The notes: a model not told the origin generated them from the sequence alone. A stretch of DNA of 64,000 nt from Sphingomonas sp. AX6 (GCF_902506605.1 NZ_LR733979.1:2278008-2342007), one strand, 5' to 3'; shown: positions 29,247 to 38,262, counted from the first letter of the stretch. Program-made: numbers and translations.

Positions 29247-29708
29247 ATGACCGGCATCCTCTCCGGCATTGCCCGCCACGCCCGCCCGCGTGGGCCGATC
29301 GAGACGCTGGACGTGGTCGAGGTCACGATCGAGGCCGGCCTCGCGGGAGATTTTCGCGGCGCGGTGAAACCCGGCGGCAGGGCGCGGCGTCAGGTGTCCA
29401 TGATCGAGGCGGGGGACTGGGAATCCGCAATGGCCGAACTGGGCCACGATCTGCCCTGGTGGGTACGCCGCGCCAATTTGCTGGTCGAGGGGCTAGACCT
29501 CCCCCAGATACCTGGCGCGCGGGTTCGGATCGGCGCAGACGTCGTGATCGAAATTACGACCGAATGCGATCCATGCAGTCGGATGGAGGAAATCGCACCG
29601 GGGCTGAAGGCGGCGCTCACCCCCGACTGGCGCGGCGGTGCGCTCGGTCGTGTGCTGAGCGGCGGACGCATACAGGTCGGCGATTTGGTAGCGATCGAAG
29701 GCGAATAA
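29247..29708 (+). CDS. MOSC domain protein
   Basis: 153 aa, a single MOSC (molybdenum cofactor sulfurase C-terminal) domain. Landmarks are GLAGDFRG near residue 32, RRANLLVEGLDL around 75, and the conserved Cys segment TTECDPCSRMEE (Cys107, Cys110). Members such as YiiM bind or transfer sulphur or use molybdenum cofactor to reduce N-hydroxylated compounds; the substrate here is not predictable. It sits between gap and pgk, separated from gap only by a class B element. Confidence 0.85.
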   Translation: MTGILSGIARHARPRGPIETLDVVEVTIEAGLAGDFRGAVKPGGRARRQVSMIEAGDWESAMAELGHDLPWWVRRANLLVEGLDLPQIPGARVRIGADVVIEITTECDPCSRMEEIAPGLKAALTPDWRGGALGRVLSGGRIQVGDLVAIEGE

Positions 29709-29751
29709 CCTGACCCTTTAGGGCTGGCTGAACATTGATGGGAAAGCAGTG

Positions 29752-30942
29752 ATGGCACGCAATTTCAAGACGCTCGACGACATGGGCGATATTCACGGCA
29801 AGCGCGTGCTGGTCCGCGAAGATCTGAACGTGCCGATGGCCGACGGAAAGGTCAGCGACGACACGCGGTTGCGCTCAGCCGTTTCCACCATCAACGAACT
29901 TTCCGATAAAGGCGCGATCGTCCTCGTCCTCGCCCATTTCGGACGGCCCAAGGGCGTGCCGTCTGCGGAGTTCTCGACCGCCCAGGTCACGCGGCCCTTC
30001 GCCTCGGTCCTTGGTCGCGAGGTGCGCTATATCGACTGGGAAGACGTTGCCGACGCCGTCGCCACCCTTCAGCCAGGCGATATCGCGCTTTTTGAAAACA
30101 CCCGCTTCTTCGGCGGCGAAGAAAAGAACGACCCTGCGGTGGTCGACCGCTTCGCGGCGCTTGGCGATCTCTACGTCAACGATGCTTTCTCCGCAGCGCA
30201 CCGCGCCCATGCTTCGACAGAGGGACTGGCGCGCAAGCTGCCGTCGTTCGCAGGCCGCGCGATGGAGGCCGAACTCGACGCGCTCGACAAGGCACTGGGC
30301 AACCCCGAACACCCGGTCGCCGCGGTCGTCGGCGGGGCGAAGGTATCGACCAAGCTCGACGTGCTGAAGGCGATGGTCGCCAAGGTCGATCACCTGATCA
30401 TCGGCGGCGGTATGGCCAACACCTTCCTCGCGGCGCGCGGGGTCGATGTCGGCAAGTCGCTGTGCGAGCATGACCTGACCGGCACCGCGGAGGAAATCCT
30501 CGACGCCGCCGACCGCGCCAACTGCACCGTGCATTTGCCGTATGACGTGGTGGTCGCGACCGAATTCAAACCAAACCCTGCGACGCGCACCGTCAACGTC
30601 CATGAAGTCGCTGCCGACGAGATGATCCTGGACGTCGGCCCCGCCGCGACCGAGGCGCTGGCGGACGTCCTGAAGAATTGTCGTACTCTGGTCTGGAACG
30701 GTCCGATGGGGGCATTCGAGACGCCGCCCTTCGACGCCGCAACCGTGGCGTTGGCACGGACGGCCGCGGCACTGACCAAGGAAGGGTCGCTGGTGTCGGT
30801 CGCGGGCGGGGGCGATACCGTCGCGGCGTTGAACCAGGCAGGCGTGGCGGATGATTTCACTTTCGTTTCAACGGCTGGTGGTGCATTCCTCGAATGGATG
30901 GAAGGTCGCGAGTTGCCAGGCGTAAAGGCGCTCGCCCGCTAG
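29752..30942 (+). CDS. pgk: Phosphoglycerate kinase
   Basis: 396 aa two-domain kinase. [13 protein letters not shown] at the N-terminus, ALFENTRFF, the hinge [12 protein letters not shown] and the nucleotide loop WNGPMGAFE and [11 protein letters not shown] are present. A GTG at 29749 directly precedes the ATG; ATG at 29752 ([13 protein letters not shown]) is preferred. The gene is followed by a short GC hairpin (30952-30968). Confidence 0.97.
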   Translation: MARNFKTLDDMGDIHGKRVLVREDLNVPMADGKVSDDTRLRSAVSTINELSDKGAIVLVLAHFGRPKGVPSAEFSTAQVTRPFASVLGREVRYIDWEDVADAVATLQPGDIALFENTRFFGGEEKNDPAVVDRFAALGDLYVNDAFSAAHRAHASTEGLARKLPSFAGRAMEAELDALDKALGNPEHPVAAVVGGAKVSTKLDVLKAMVAKVDHLIIGGGMANTFLAARGVDVGKSLCEHDLTGTAEEILDAADRANCTVHLPYDVVVATEFKPNPATRTVNVHEVAADEMILDVGPAATEALADVLKNCRTLVWNGPMGAFETPPFDAATVALARTAAALTKEGSLVSVAGGGDTVAALNQAGVADDFTFVSTAGGAFLEWMEGRELPGVKALAR

Positions 30943-30951
30943 GCGTCATTC

Positions 30952-30968
30952 CCGCCCGTTGCGGGCGG
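30952..30968. terminator. GC-rich hairpin after pgk
   Basis: CCGCCCG-TTG-CGGGCGG, perfect 7-bp stem, 10 bp after the pgk stop. It is preceded by GTCATTC, so it also looks like a lone class B half element. There is no T-run, so terminator activity is uncertain. Confidence 0.45.
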
Positions 30969-31045
30969 CCGATCTCAATTGGCTTTGCCGCGCGCATCGC
31001 GTTACCTCTGCTCTCGATAGAGGAACCCGAAAAAGGGGTGCGCAT

Positions 31046-31696
31046 GTGGCTGATCGGGGTGACCATCATCAACTGCCGGTCGCGCGAACCGGATGGCGTC
31101 CCGAGTGGGTGACGATCGCGATCGTCGGCTTTTCCGTCGCCGCAATCGCAAGCGCGCTGTCGCTGATCGATGCATCACCCCGAATGCTGTTCGCCGACCC
31201 CGCGGCGACCGTCGACCAGCCAGTCTATCTCGGGTTGTTCAGCGCATTGTCGGTAATGGCGTGGACTGCAGCGGCGAGCATCGCGGCATTCGGGGTGGCG
31301 ATCGTTCGCGGTCGCGCTAGGCTGCTCTGCGCGGTGCTGGCGGCGTTCACCTTCTGGCTGGCGCTCGACGATCAGTTCATGCTCCACGAAAGCGTCGGGC
31401 CGTCGACCGGCATCCCGCAAAAGGCGTTTTTCGTCTGCTATGCCCTGTTCGCGCTGGGCCTCGCGGCGGCATTTCGACACGTGCTGTCGCGGGGACCATG
31501 GCCGATCGCGGCAACCGCGCTTGTCATGCTCGGCCTGTCGGTCGGAATCGATGTGGCGAGCGACCGGTCGATCTATTTCGCCGCCGACTGGATGATCGTG
31601 ATTGAAGACGGCGCAAAGCTGATCGGAGCGTTGCTGTGGGGCGCCTATATGGCGGGACTTGTCCGTGCGATCGGCGCGACGCGCATTGTCGTTTGA
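31046..31696 (+). CDS. Multi-pass membrane protein, unknown
   Basis: 216 aa from GTG at 31046, which has AAAGGGG about 8 nt upstream; the longer open frame from 30959 encodes an implausible basic leader overlapping repeat sequence. Six to seven TM helices are spread evenly (VTIAIVGFSVAAIASALSL; YLGLFSALSVMAWTAAAS; LLCAVLAAFTFWLALDDQF...). Between them sits the polar DDQFMLHESVGP, a short acidic/His motif on one face of the membrane. I do not recognise the family. It is inserted with the toxin-antitoxin pair between pgk and fba. Confidence 0.65.
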   Translation: MADRGDHHQLPVARTGWRPEWVTIAIVGFSVAAIASALSLIDASPRMLFADPAATVDQPVYLGLFSALSVMAWTAAASIAAFGVAIVRGRARLLCAVLAAFTFWLALDDQFMLHESVGPSTGIPQKAFFVCYALFALGLAAAFRHVLSRGPWPIAATALVMLGLSVGIDVASDRSIYFAADWMIVIEDGAKLIGALLWGAYMAGLVRAIGATRIVV

Positions 31697-31724
31697 CCGA
31701 ATCGCCGCACCGCACTATCGCCGC

Positions 31725-31740
31725 GTTTAACACGTTAAAC
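31725..31740. promoter_or_regulatory. Palindromic operator upstream of the antitoxin
   Basis: GTTTAAC-AC-GTTAAAC, a perfect 7-bp inverted repeat ending 10 bp before the antitoxin ATG and standing out as AT-rich in GC-rich DNA. Ribbon-helix-helix antitoxins typically bind such palindromes to repress their own operon. Functional assignment is inferred. Confidence 0.55.
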
Positions 31741-31750
31741 GGATGCGCGA

Positions 31751-31987
31751 ATGCTGGGCGTCAGGCTCGATACCGAACTCGAAGAACGGCTCGCCAATGT
31801 CGCGCGATCGCAGGGGCGATCGAAAAGCGACATCGCGCGCGATGCGGTGCGTCGCTACGTCGATCTGCATGACGAGGCGTTTCGCGCCGAGGCGCGGCGC
31901 CAGTCGGAACGCGCCGCCGCACGCGATGACGGCGCGGACTGGGCGTTTTTCGATCGGGTGGAATCGGCGGACGGCCGGTGGAGATAA
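31751..31987 (+). CDS. Ribbon-helix-helix (CopG-type) antitoxin
   Basis: 78 aa. The N-terminal ~45 residues form a ribbon-helix-helix: beta strand LGVRLDTELEERL, then NVARSQGRSKSDIARDAVRRYV. The C-terminal part (DDGADWAFFDRVESADGRW) is acidic and aromatic, as expected for the toxin-wrapping tail. Its stop lies inside the toxin gene (10-nt overlap), the usual arrangement of type II modules, and a palindromic operator precedes it. Confidence 0.85.
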   Translation: MLGVRLDTELEERLANVARSQGRSKSDIARDAVRRYVDLHDEAFRAEARRQSERAAARDDGADWAFFDRVESADGRWR

Positions 31988-32310
31988 ATCGCGGCATGGT
32001 CGTGTTGGTCGAAGGACCTGAGGGGTTGGCGGACAAGCGCCGCCCATTTCTGGTCGTCCAGTCCGATCTGTTCAACGAAGCCCATGCCAGCGTGACGTTG
32101 TGCCCGATGACCAGCCTGACGGGCGGGGAAACCCTGTTCCGCGTGCCGTTTGCGCCGTCGGCGGAAACGGGCATCGCGGTCGAGAGCGAAGCGCAGGTGG
32201 ACAAGATCAAAACGCTGCGAAGGGGACGCGTCGTCCGGGTGCTAGGCCAGGCGAGCGCGGCGTCGATGGAACAGGTGGATCAGGCGCTTCGCCGTTGGCT
32301 GGCGCTGTGA
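31978..32310 (+). CDS. MazF/PemK-family endoribonuclease toxin
   Basis: 110 aa SH3-like barrel. It starts at GTG 31978 (MEINRGMVVLVEGPEGL); an ATG at 31996 is a weaker alternative. Features of the family are the N-terminal G-x-V-x-L-V-E strand, KRRPFLVVQSDLFN, SVTLCPMTS and the C-terminal QVDKIKTLRRGRVVRVLGQ, where Asp-Lys contributes to the RNA-binding face. It would cleave mRNA at short motifs when freed from the antitoxin. It overlaps the antitoxin gene and is followed 20 bp later by fba. Confidence 0.85.
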   Translation: MEINRGMVVLVEGPEGLADKRRPFLVVQSDLFNEAHASVTLCPMTSLTGGETLFRVPFAPSAETGIAVESEAQVDKIKTLRRGRVVRVLGQASAASMEQVDQALRRWLAL

Positions 32311-32330
32311 CGGGTGAAAAGAGGGAAATG

Positions 32331-33233
32331 ATGCAAACCAACGAAATGGCCGCGAAAATCGCGGACGGAAACGGCTTCATCGCGGCGCTCGATCAGTCGG
32401 GCGGTTCGACGCCCAAGGCGCTCAATGGCTACGGCGTCGAGGACGGCGCTTGGGCGGACGACGAGGAGATGTTCGGGCTGATCCACGCGATGCGCAGCCG
32501 CATCATCTCGTCGCCCTGTTTCAGCGGCGACAAGGTGATCGGCGCAATCCTGTTCGAGCGCACGATGGATGGCACCGTCGACGGCAAGCCGACGACCCAG
32601 GCGCTGATCGAGCGCGGCGTCGTGCCCTTCATCAAGATCGACAAGGGGCTGGAAGACGAAGCGAACGGCGTTCAGTTGATGAAGCCGATGCCCGATTTCG
32701 ACGCCTTGCTTACGCGTGCGAACTCGCATGGTGTCTTCGGGACCAAGGAACGCTCTGTCATCAACCTTGCCAACCCGGAAGGCATCGCCGCCATCGTGGT
32801 GCAACAGTTCGAGGTCGCACGACAGGTGCTCGCACACGGGCTGGTGCCGATCATCGAACCCGAAGTGAATATCAGAAGCGCCGAACGCGCCGCGGCAGAC
32901 GCCATCCTGCGCGACGAGATCATCAAGGCGCTGGATGCGATGCCCGGCGATGACCGGGTGATGCTGAAACTGTCGATCCCCGCAACGGCAGGGTTGTTCG
33001 ACGCACTGGTCGATCATCCGCGCGTGTTGCGTGTTGTCGCGCTGTCGGGCGGCTTCGCCCGTGCCGAGGCTTGTGCTCAACTCGCCAGGAACCGCGGCAT
33101 GATCGCCAGTTTCAGCCGCGCATTGTTGTCCGACCTGCGCACGCAGATGGACGATGATGCATTCGATGCGTCGCTGGGCGGCGCGATCGACGAAATCCAC
33201 GCAGCGTCAACCACCAAGACGGTCGCTTCGTAA
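32331..33233 (+). CDS. fda: Fructose-bisphosphate aldolase class I
   Basis: 300 aa. Shows the class I (Schiff-base) bacterial pattern: GFIAALDQSGGSTPKAL at the N-terminus, PFIKIDKGLE, GLVPIIEPEVN (the EPE strand) and VMLKLSIPA with the Schiff-base Lys, ending with VALSGGFARAEA. Two ATGs are adjacent (32328, 32331); the second has better spacing from GAGGGA. It completes the gap-pgk-aldolase set after the membrane protein and toxin-antitoxin genes. Confidence 0.93.
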   Translation: MQTNEMAAKIADGNGFIAALDQSGGSTPKALNGYGVEDGAWADDEEMFGLIHAMRSRIISSPCFSGDKVIGAILFERTMDGTVDGKPTTQALIERGVVPFIKIDKGLEDEANGVQLMKPMPDFDALLTRANSHGVFGTKERSVINLANPEGIAAIVVQQFEVARQVLAHGLVPIIEPEVNIRSAERAAADAILRDEIIKALDAMPGDDRVMLKLSIPATAGLFDALVDHPRVLRVVALSGGFARAEACAQLARNRGMIASFSRALLSDLRTQMDDDAFDASLGGAIDEIHAASTTKTVAS

Positions 33234-33248
33234 AGAGTCGGAGAGGGA

Positions 33249-33273
33249 CCGGGCGGCGCGTGACGTCGCCCGG
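33249..33273 (+). terminator. Stem-loop after fda
   Basis: CCGGGCG ... CGCCCGG, a 7-bp GC stem with an 11-nt loop, 15 bp after the fda stop, followed by CATTTCC. It is plausibly a weak intrinsic terminator; the 126 bp from there to the MFS gene show nothing else. Confidence 0.4.
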
Positions 33274-33399
33274 CATTTCCGGGATCCATCATCGGCGGAA
33301 GTGGGGCGTTCCCGAAATCCATTCGCCGCAATAATCCCGCTTGCGCGCCGCCGCTGACCATGGTTCCAACGACGTCGTAAACGGGGTTGGGGCAGGATA

Positions 33400-34983
33400 A
33401 TGATAGATAGTGCGACGCTCGGCGACCGGAGGTTATGGGCGTTCGTGCTCGGCACGGTCGCGGTTACCGTCGGTGTCGTGCTGCATCTGCCGATGTTTTG
33501 GATGGGCCGATCGATGGGATTCCGCATGGCCGGGATGCCGATGGACAGCGGCATGATCGCCGGCATGTGGATGATTATCGCAGGTGTAGGCGTTGCCGCT
33601 TACGGCCTGTTGCCGCGAAACCTGTCGAAACAGATCGCGGCATCGAGCGAACTGGTCGTCGCCGCGCCGGAGGACGCGCCGCTGTCCTGGGCGCATTGGC
33701 GGTTGATGGCGGTGCTGGTCGTGGCGCTGGTCATCGATATCATGAAGCCCGCAAGCCTGGGCTTCACCATCCCTGGCATGGTGAACGAATACGGCCTCTC
33801 GCGATCGGCGGTTTCGCTGGTGCCGTTCTTCGCCTTGTGCGGAACCGTGGTGGGATCGTTTCTGTGGGGCTGGATCGCCGACATTTACGGGCGAAAGGCA
33901 TCGATCCTGCTGTCAGCGGTGATGTTCGTCGGCACATCGATCTGCGGGGCGATGCCGTCGCTCAATTGGAATATCGGCATGTGCTTCATGATGGGCATGG
34001 CCGCGGGCGGAATGTTGCCCGTCACCTATGCGCTGCTCGCGGAAATGATGCCGAGCCGCCACCGGGGCTGGAGCCTGGTGCTGGTCGGCGGGCTGGGCGC
34101 GGTGGGGGGTTATGCCGCCGCCAGCCTGATCGCGGCGTGGCTGGAGCCAATCTACAGCTGGCGCATCCTGTGGCTCGCCAATCTGCCGAGCGGATTGATG
34201 CTGGTGGTGCTCGGCACCTTCATCCCAGAATCGGCGAAGTTCCTGCTCGCGCGCGGTCGCGCCGTGGAAGCGCAGCAGGTGATGGCACAATTCGGCTCGA
34301 CGGTGCGCAAGGTGGCAAGCGACGCCGTTCCCGCCGCCGCGCGCGGACGTGCAGCGCCATTGTCGGGTAGTGCGTTCGTCGGCAAGCTCGCCGCGCTGAG
34401 CCTGATCGCGATCTGCTGGGGGCTGGTCAATTTCGGGTTGCTGCTGTGGCTGCCCGCCGAACTGGTCGCGCGCGGATATAGCATGGCGGTGTCGAGCGGT
34501 CTGCTCGCCTGGTCCGCGCTGATCGCCCTGCCCACTGTATTTCTTGTCGCGTGGATTTATCACGCGTGGAGCACCAAGGGATCGTTGATCTCCGGTATCG
34601 CGATGACGCTTGGCGGACTCGCCGGGATATTATGGCTCGACCGATCCGGCGGCGGCAGCCCAGTGGTCCCGGTTGCGCTGCTGATCGTCGGCAGCAATGC
34701 CATCATCGCCATGCTGCTTCCTTACGCAGCAGAGAGTTTTCCGCTGCGCATTCGCGGTCGCTCGACCGGGTGGATCGCGGCGTGTAGCAAGCTGGGCGGG
34801 GTGTTTGCCCAAATCCTGAGCATCTTTGCGATCATTCCCAGCCTGGGCACGTCGGCGTGGATGATCGCGGTGCCGACCGCGCTGTCGCTGCTGCTGATCG
34901 CGCGATATGGAAAGGAGACGCGCGGGCGCGACCTGCGCGACCTCGATCCCGACGGGCATGTCTTCGACAAGGCGGGATACTGA
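33400..34983 (+). CDS. MFS transporter (sugar/aromatic-acid porter type)
   Basis: 527 aa with about 14 hydrophobic segments. Two TM helices (residues ~11-66, Met-rich: MGFRMAGMPMDSGMIAGM) precede the 12-TM MFS core. The core carries GWIADIYGRKASI (loop 2-3 signature), the PESAKFLLARGR motif typical of the SV2/AAHS and sugar-porter branches, and ESFPLRIRGRSTG after TM10. The Met-rich N-terminal pair of helices is unusual for the family. The substrate is unknown. It is probably its own unit between fda and thiE. Confidence 0.88.
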   Translation: MIDSATLGDRRLWAFVLGTVAVTVGVVLHLPMFWMGRSMGFRMAGMPMDSGMIAGMWMIIAGVGVAAYGLLPRNLSKQIAASSELVVAAPEDAPLSWAHWRLMAVLVVALVIDIMKPASLGFTIPGMVNEYGLSRSAVSLVPFFALCGTVVGSFLWGWIADIYGRKASILLSAVMFVGTSICGAMPSLNWNIGMCFMMGMAAGGMLPVTYALLAEMMPSRHRGWSLVLVGGLGAVGGYAAASLIAAWLEPIYSWRILWLANLPSGLMLVVLGTFIPESAKFLLARGRAVEAQQVMAQFGSTVRKVASDAVPAAARGRAAPLSGSAFVGKLAALSLIAICWGLVNFGLLLWLPAELVARGYSMAVSSGLLAWSALIALPTVFLVAWIYHAWSTKGSLISGIAMTLGGLAGILWLDRSGGGSPVVPVALLIVGSNAIIAMLLPYAAESFPLRIRGRSTGWIAACSKLGGVFAQILSIFAIIPSLGTSAWMIAVPTALSLLLIARYGKETRGRDLRDLDPDGHVFDKAGY

Positions 34984-35030
34984 TCCCGCCGCGACTGGTC
35001 GCGGTGGCGGGGTTGCGCTAGGGGGCCGGA

Positions 35031-35720
35031 ATGACACTCGATGAAGACCCGCTCGGCCCGCTCGACCCCGATTTCGCGACCCAGTTCGTGCGCGACGACC
35101 GGCGGCCGCGGTGCCAGCTTTACTTGATCTCCCCGCTCGACGTGACCGATGGGTTCACAGACCGTCTGGCGGCGGCGCTGGATGCAGGTCCGGTAGCGGC
35201 GTTTCAGTTCCGGGTGAAGGGCGTCGATCAGCACGAAGCCGCGCGGTTGGCCGAACCGCTCCAGCGCGTATGCGCCGACCGCGACGTCGCGTTTATCGTC
35301 AACGACAGCATCTCGCTGGCGAAGCGTCTGGGCGCCGACGGCGTTCATCTAGGGCAGGGCGACGGCGACCCGCGCGAGGCGCGATCGGTGTTGGGGCCAT
35401 CGGCTCAGGTCGGCGTGACCTGTCACGATAGTCGCCATCTGGCGATGGAAGCAGGTGAGGGCGGATGCGATTATGTCGCCTTCGGTGCCTTCTATCCCAC
35501 CGCGACCAAAGAAACGGCGCATCGACCCGACCCCGTGGTCCTTTCGTGGTGGAGCGCGTTGTTCGAAATCCCGTGCGTGGCGATCGGCGGTATCACGCCC
35601 GACAACGCGGCCCCACTGGTTGCCGCGGGAGCAGATTTCCTGGCGGTGTCGAATGCGGTGTGGGGCGGGGATGAGGTCGCGGCGGTCAAGGCGTTCGATG
35701 CGCTGTTGAACGCAGGATAG
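35031..35720 (+). CDS. thiE: Thiamine phosphate synthase
   Basis: 229 aa TIM barrel coupling HMP-pyrophosphate and thiazole phosphate to thiamine phosphate. Visible are FQFRVKGVDQHEA, FIVNDSISLAKRLGADGVHL, GQGD, GVTCHDSRHLAMEAGEGGCD, YVAFGAFYPTATK and AIGGITPDNA. The ~25-residue N-terminal extension before QLYLISP is longer than in E. coli. No TPP riboswitch fits in the 47 bp before it. Confidence 0.93.
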   Translation: MTLDEDPLGPLDPDFATQFVRDDRRPRCQLYLISPLDVTDGFTDRLAAALDAGPVAAFQFRVKGVDQHEAARLAEPLQRVCADRDVAFIVNDSISLAKRLGADGVHLGQGDGDPREARSVLGPSAQVGVTCHDSRHLAMEAGEGGCDYVAFGAFYPTATKETAHRPDPVVLSWWSALFEIPCVAIGGITPDNAAPLVAAGADFLAVSNAVWGGDEVAAVKAFDALLNAG

Positions 35721-35843
35721 CGCTCGGAACCTCACGCAAGCCCATCGGGGCATAGATCAATACGCCGTCGTTCGTTTTGATAGGGAAACAACCGGACCCT
35801 GCTTCGTTGGACGCAAAAGGTTCTGACGGAAGGGGTTTTGTCG

Positions 35844-36893
35844 ATGCGTAAGTGGTTTATGGCGGCTGCCGGAGCGGCGGCGCTGGCAGTGCCTGTGGCG
35901 GTGATCGCGCAGAACAACGCCGCCGAGATGCCCGCGAACGAAGCGATGGCAAACGCGACCGCGCCCGAGGAAATCCCGGTCAGCCGCGACATCCTTCATG
36001 TTCAGGTGATCCTCGACAAACTCGGCTTTGGCCCCGGCATTCTGGACGGACGCGAGGGGATGAGCCTGACCAATGCGCTCAAAGGCTTTCAGGAAGCGCG
36101 CGGGCTCGAGATTACCGGCGAGATCGATCAGGACACGCTGGTCCAGCTCTATCAATATCGTGGCTGGCGCCCGACCAAGACGCTTCAACTCAGCCCGGCG
36201 ATATTCGAGGGGCCGTTCCTCAACCCGATCCCCAAAGATCCCAACGAACAGGCAAAGCTGGATGGGCTGCCGTACCGCACCCCGCTCGAAAAGCTGGCCG
36301 AGATGTTCCACACGACGCCGCAAATCCTGATCGCGATGAATGGGCGCGATGCGGCGTTCGGGCCGAACGCGGTCCTGACGCTGCCCAACGCGCTGCCTGC
36401 CGAGCGCAATTATCCCGATAACTGGAATGCCGATTGGCAGCGCACCGCCGCGGCGCTCAACGTCGGCAGCAACAGCCCCAAGGCCGCGAAGATCACGATT
36501 TCCAAGGCTGATGGCACGTTGAAGCTGTGGGACGATCAGGACCAGTTGATCGGCCAGTTCACCGCGACATTGGGTAGCTCCACATACCCGCTGCCGATCG
36601 GCACCTGGGAAGTGAAGGGCACCGCATTCAACCCCGATTGGGGTTTTGATCCGGACCTGATCGCCGGGACGGCTGCCGGAGCAGAGGCGGCTGTCGTGCC
36701 GCCCGGACCCAACAATCCGGTCGGCGTGGTGTGGATCGATTTGTCCAAGGAGCATTACGGCATCCACGGCACGCCCGAGCCGCAATCAATCGGTCGTACC
36801 GAAAGCAACGGCTGTATCCGCCTGACCAACTGGGACGCCGCGCGCGTCGCGATGATGGTCGGGCCGGGCACGCCTGCGATCTTTACCGAGTAA
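35844..36893 (+). CDS. L,D-transpeptidase with peptidoglycan-binding domain
   Basis: 349 aa. Signal peptide MRKWFMAAAGAAALAVPVAV to IAQ, then a PG_binding_1-type helical domain (~residues 45-100, ILDKLGFGPGILDGREGMS), and a C-terminal YkuD catalytic domain. The active site reads IHGTPEPQSIGRTESNGCIR with His308 and Cys324; the usual S-H-G-C is S-N-G-C. It would make 3-3 cross-links or attach proteins in the periplasm. ATG at 35844 follows GAAGGGG; the TTG two codons earlier is rejected. The M23 peptidase gene follows 4 bp later. Confidence 0.93.
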   Translation: MRKWFMAAAGAAALAVPVAVIAQNNAAEMPANEAMANATAPEEIPVSRDILHVQVILDKLGFGPGILDGREGMSLTNALKGFQEARGLEITGEIDQDTLVQLYQYRGWRPTKTLQLSPAIFEGPFLNPIPKDPNEQAKLDGLPYRTPLEKLAEMFHTTPQILIAMNGRDAAFGPNAVLTLPNALPAERNYPDNWNADWQRTAAALNVGSNSPKAAKITISKADGTLKLWDDQDQLIGQFTATLGSSTYPLPIGTWEVKGTAFNPDWGFDPDLIAGTAAGAEAAVVPPGPNNPVGVVWIDLSKEHYGIHGTPEPQSIGRTESNGCIRLTNWDAARVAMMVGPGTPAIFTE

Positions 36894-36897
36894 GCGG

Positions 36898-37515
36898 ATG
36901 CGCGTCGTCTGGGGCGGGCTGGGGCTGATTGCGGCGTTGCTGGTGATTTTCCTGTTGACGGTGCGTTGGGAAGCGCCTGGCAATGTCCAGCATCTGGAAG
37001 TGCTGCCCGAAACGCTGGCGGCGGCCGAAGCGGATACCCGCACCGTCGTTGCCGAGCCGGGTGCGCTTCGCGGGATGATCGTCCCTGTTGCGGGCGTGCG
37101 GCGCGACCAGCTTTATGACAGCTGGGGCGATGCGCGCGGCGGCGGGACGCGAGCCCATGTCGGGCTGGACGTCATGGCCGCCAATGGGACGCCGGTTCTC
37201 GCGGTGGCCGACGGACGCATCGAGAAGCTCTACTTCAGCGAAGGTGGCGGCGGGATCACCATCTATCAGCGGTCGAGCGACCCGCGCTGGATGTTCTATT
37301 ACGCGCATCTTGCCGGTTATGCGCCGAACCTGCGCGAAGGCCAGCGCGTGTCGGCGGGCGATCACATCGGCTATGTCGGCGATACCGGCAATGCCGGGCC
37401 GGGCAACGACCACCTCCATTTCGGGATCACGCATCTGGGCCGCGGCGAGCGCTGGTGGCAGGGGACGCCGATCAATCCCCATCCGGTGCTTGCCGGTTCG
37501 GCGGTCGAACGCTAA
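36898..37515 (+). CDS. M23 (LytM-type) metallopeptidase, membrane-anchored
   Basis: 205 aa. One N-terminal TM helix (GLGLIAALLVIFLLTV), a short linker, then a peptidase M23 domain with Zn ligands His87 and Asp91 in RAHVGLDVMA and the HLHFG motif (~167-170). The catalytic residues appear complete, so it may cut peptide cross-bridges rather than be an EnvC-like activator. It is only 4 bp after the L,D-transpeptidase gene, so the pair probably remodels peptidoglycan together. Confidence 0.92.
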   Translation: MRVVWGGLGLIAALLVIFLLTVRWEAPGNVQHLEVLPETLAAAEADTRTVVAEPGALRGMIVPVAGVRRDQLYDSWGDARGGGTRAHVGLDVMAANGTPVLAVADGRIEKLYFSEGGGGITIYQRSSDPRWMFYYAHLAGYAPNLREGQRVSAGDHIGYVGDTGNAGPGNDHLHFGITHLGRGERWWQGTPINPHPVLAGSAVER

Positions 37516-37557
37516 AGGCCACGCCTTCTCGCTCTTTCGCATGAACAGGTTCCAACC

Positions 37558-38121
37558 ATGAAGATCAGCGGCGTGGACATTCGTCCCGGCAACATCATCG
37601 AATATGAAAAAGGCATCTGGCGCGCGGTCAAGATCCAGCACACCCAACCCGGCAAGGGCGGTGCGTATATGCAGGTGGAACTCAAGAACCTGATCGACGG
37701 GCGCAAGAACAATGTCCGCTTCCGCTCGGCGGAATCGGTCGAGCGCGTGCGGCTCGACACCAAGGATTTCCAGTTCCTGTTCGCCGACGGCGAAACGCTG
37801 ACCTTCATGGACAAGGACAGTTACGAACAGATCACGCTCGACCGCGGCGTGCTCGGCGATGCGGCGGCGTTCCTGCAGGACGGCATGGACGTGGTGATGG
37901 AGCTCTATGACGAGCGTCCGATCTCGGTCCAGTTGCCCGATACGATCGAAGCGATGATCGTCGAGGCGGATGCGGTGATCAAGGGGCAGACGGCGTCGTC
38001 CTCGTACAAGCCTGCGGTGCTCGACAATGGCGTGCGCATCATGGTGCCGCCGCATATCGGTGCGGGCACGCGGATCGTTGTCGATGTGTATGCGCAGGAA
38101 TATGTGAAGAGAGCGGAATAG
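37558..38121 (+). CDS. efp: Elongation factor P
   Basis: 187 aa, three beta-barrel domains. It rescues ribosomes stalled at polyproline. The tip loop [15 protein letters not shown] carries Lys33, the residue modified by EpmA-type enzymes in some bacteria, and C-terminal GARIVVD-like sequence [16 protein letters not shown] is standard. The full length is normal. It is followed by a class D inverted repeat. Confidence 0.97.
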   Translation: MKISGVDIRPGNIIEYEKGIWRAVKIQHTQPGKGGAYMQVELKNLIDGRKNNVRFRSAESVERVRLDTKDFQFLFADGETLTFMDKDSYEQITLDRGVLGDAAAFLQDGMDVVMELYDERPISVQLPDTIEAMIVEADAVIKGQTASSSYKPAVLDNGVRIMVPPHIGAGTRIVVDVYAQEYVKRAE

Positions 38122-38130
38122 TCTTCTTTA

Positions 38131-38251
38131 GCCCCTCCTCTTTAGGGGAGGGGTTGGGGTGGGGCGGTGCCTCCATCCCGACATTCTCCGCAACCAAATC
38201 CGGCGTGCGCGGAGACGCCCCACCCCAACCCCTCCCCTGAAGGGGAGGGGC
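38131..38251. repeat. Class D inverted-repeat element between efp and suhB
   Basis: Left arm 38131-38173 and right arm 38211-38251 pair over ~40 nt. Each contains CCCCTCCC-type runs folding as a small hairpin (CTCCCCTGAAGGGGAG), then CCACCCCAACCCC. The right arm ends immediately before the CAGGAG ribosome-binding site of the next gene, so folding could affect its translation. Confidence 0.9.
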
Positions 38252-38262
38252 AGGAGCACGAC

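Noticed and set aside
31046..31112. Alternative small ORF starting at ATG 31044 (MWLIGVTIINCRSREP...)
   Set aside because: Stops after ~20 codons; the overlapping GTG 31046 frame encodes the long multi-TM protein.
35000..35030. TPP riboswitch before thiE
   Set aside because: Only 47 bp separate the genes and no CUGAGA or ACCUGA core is visible.
38167..38262. N-terminal extension of the inositol monophosphatase
   Set aside because: It is the translation of the class D repeat (HPNPSPEGEG-like residues); the conserved protein begins after the CAGGAG site.
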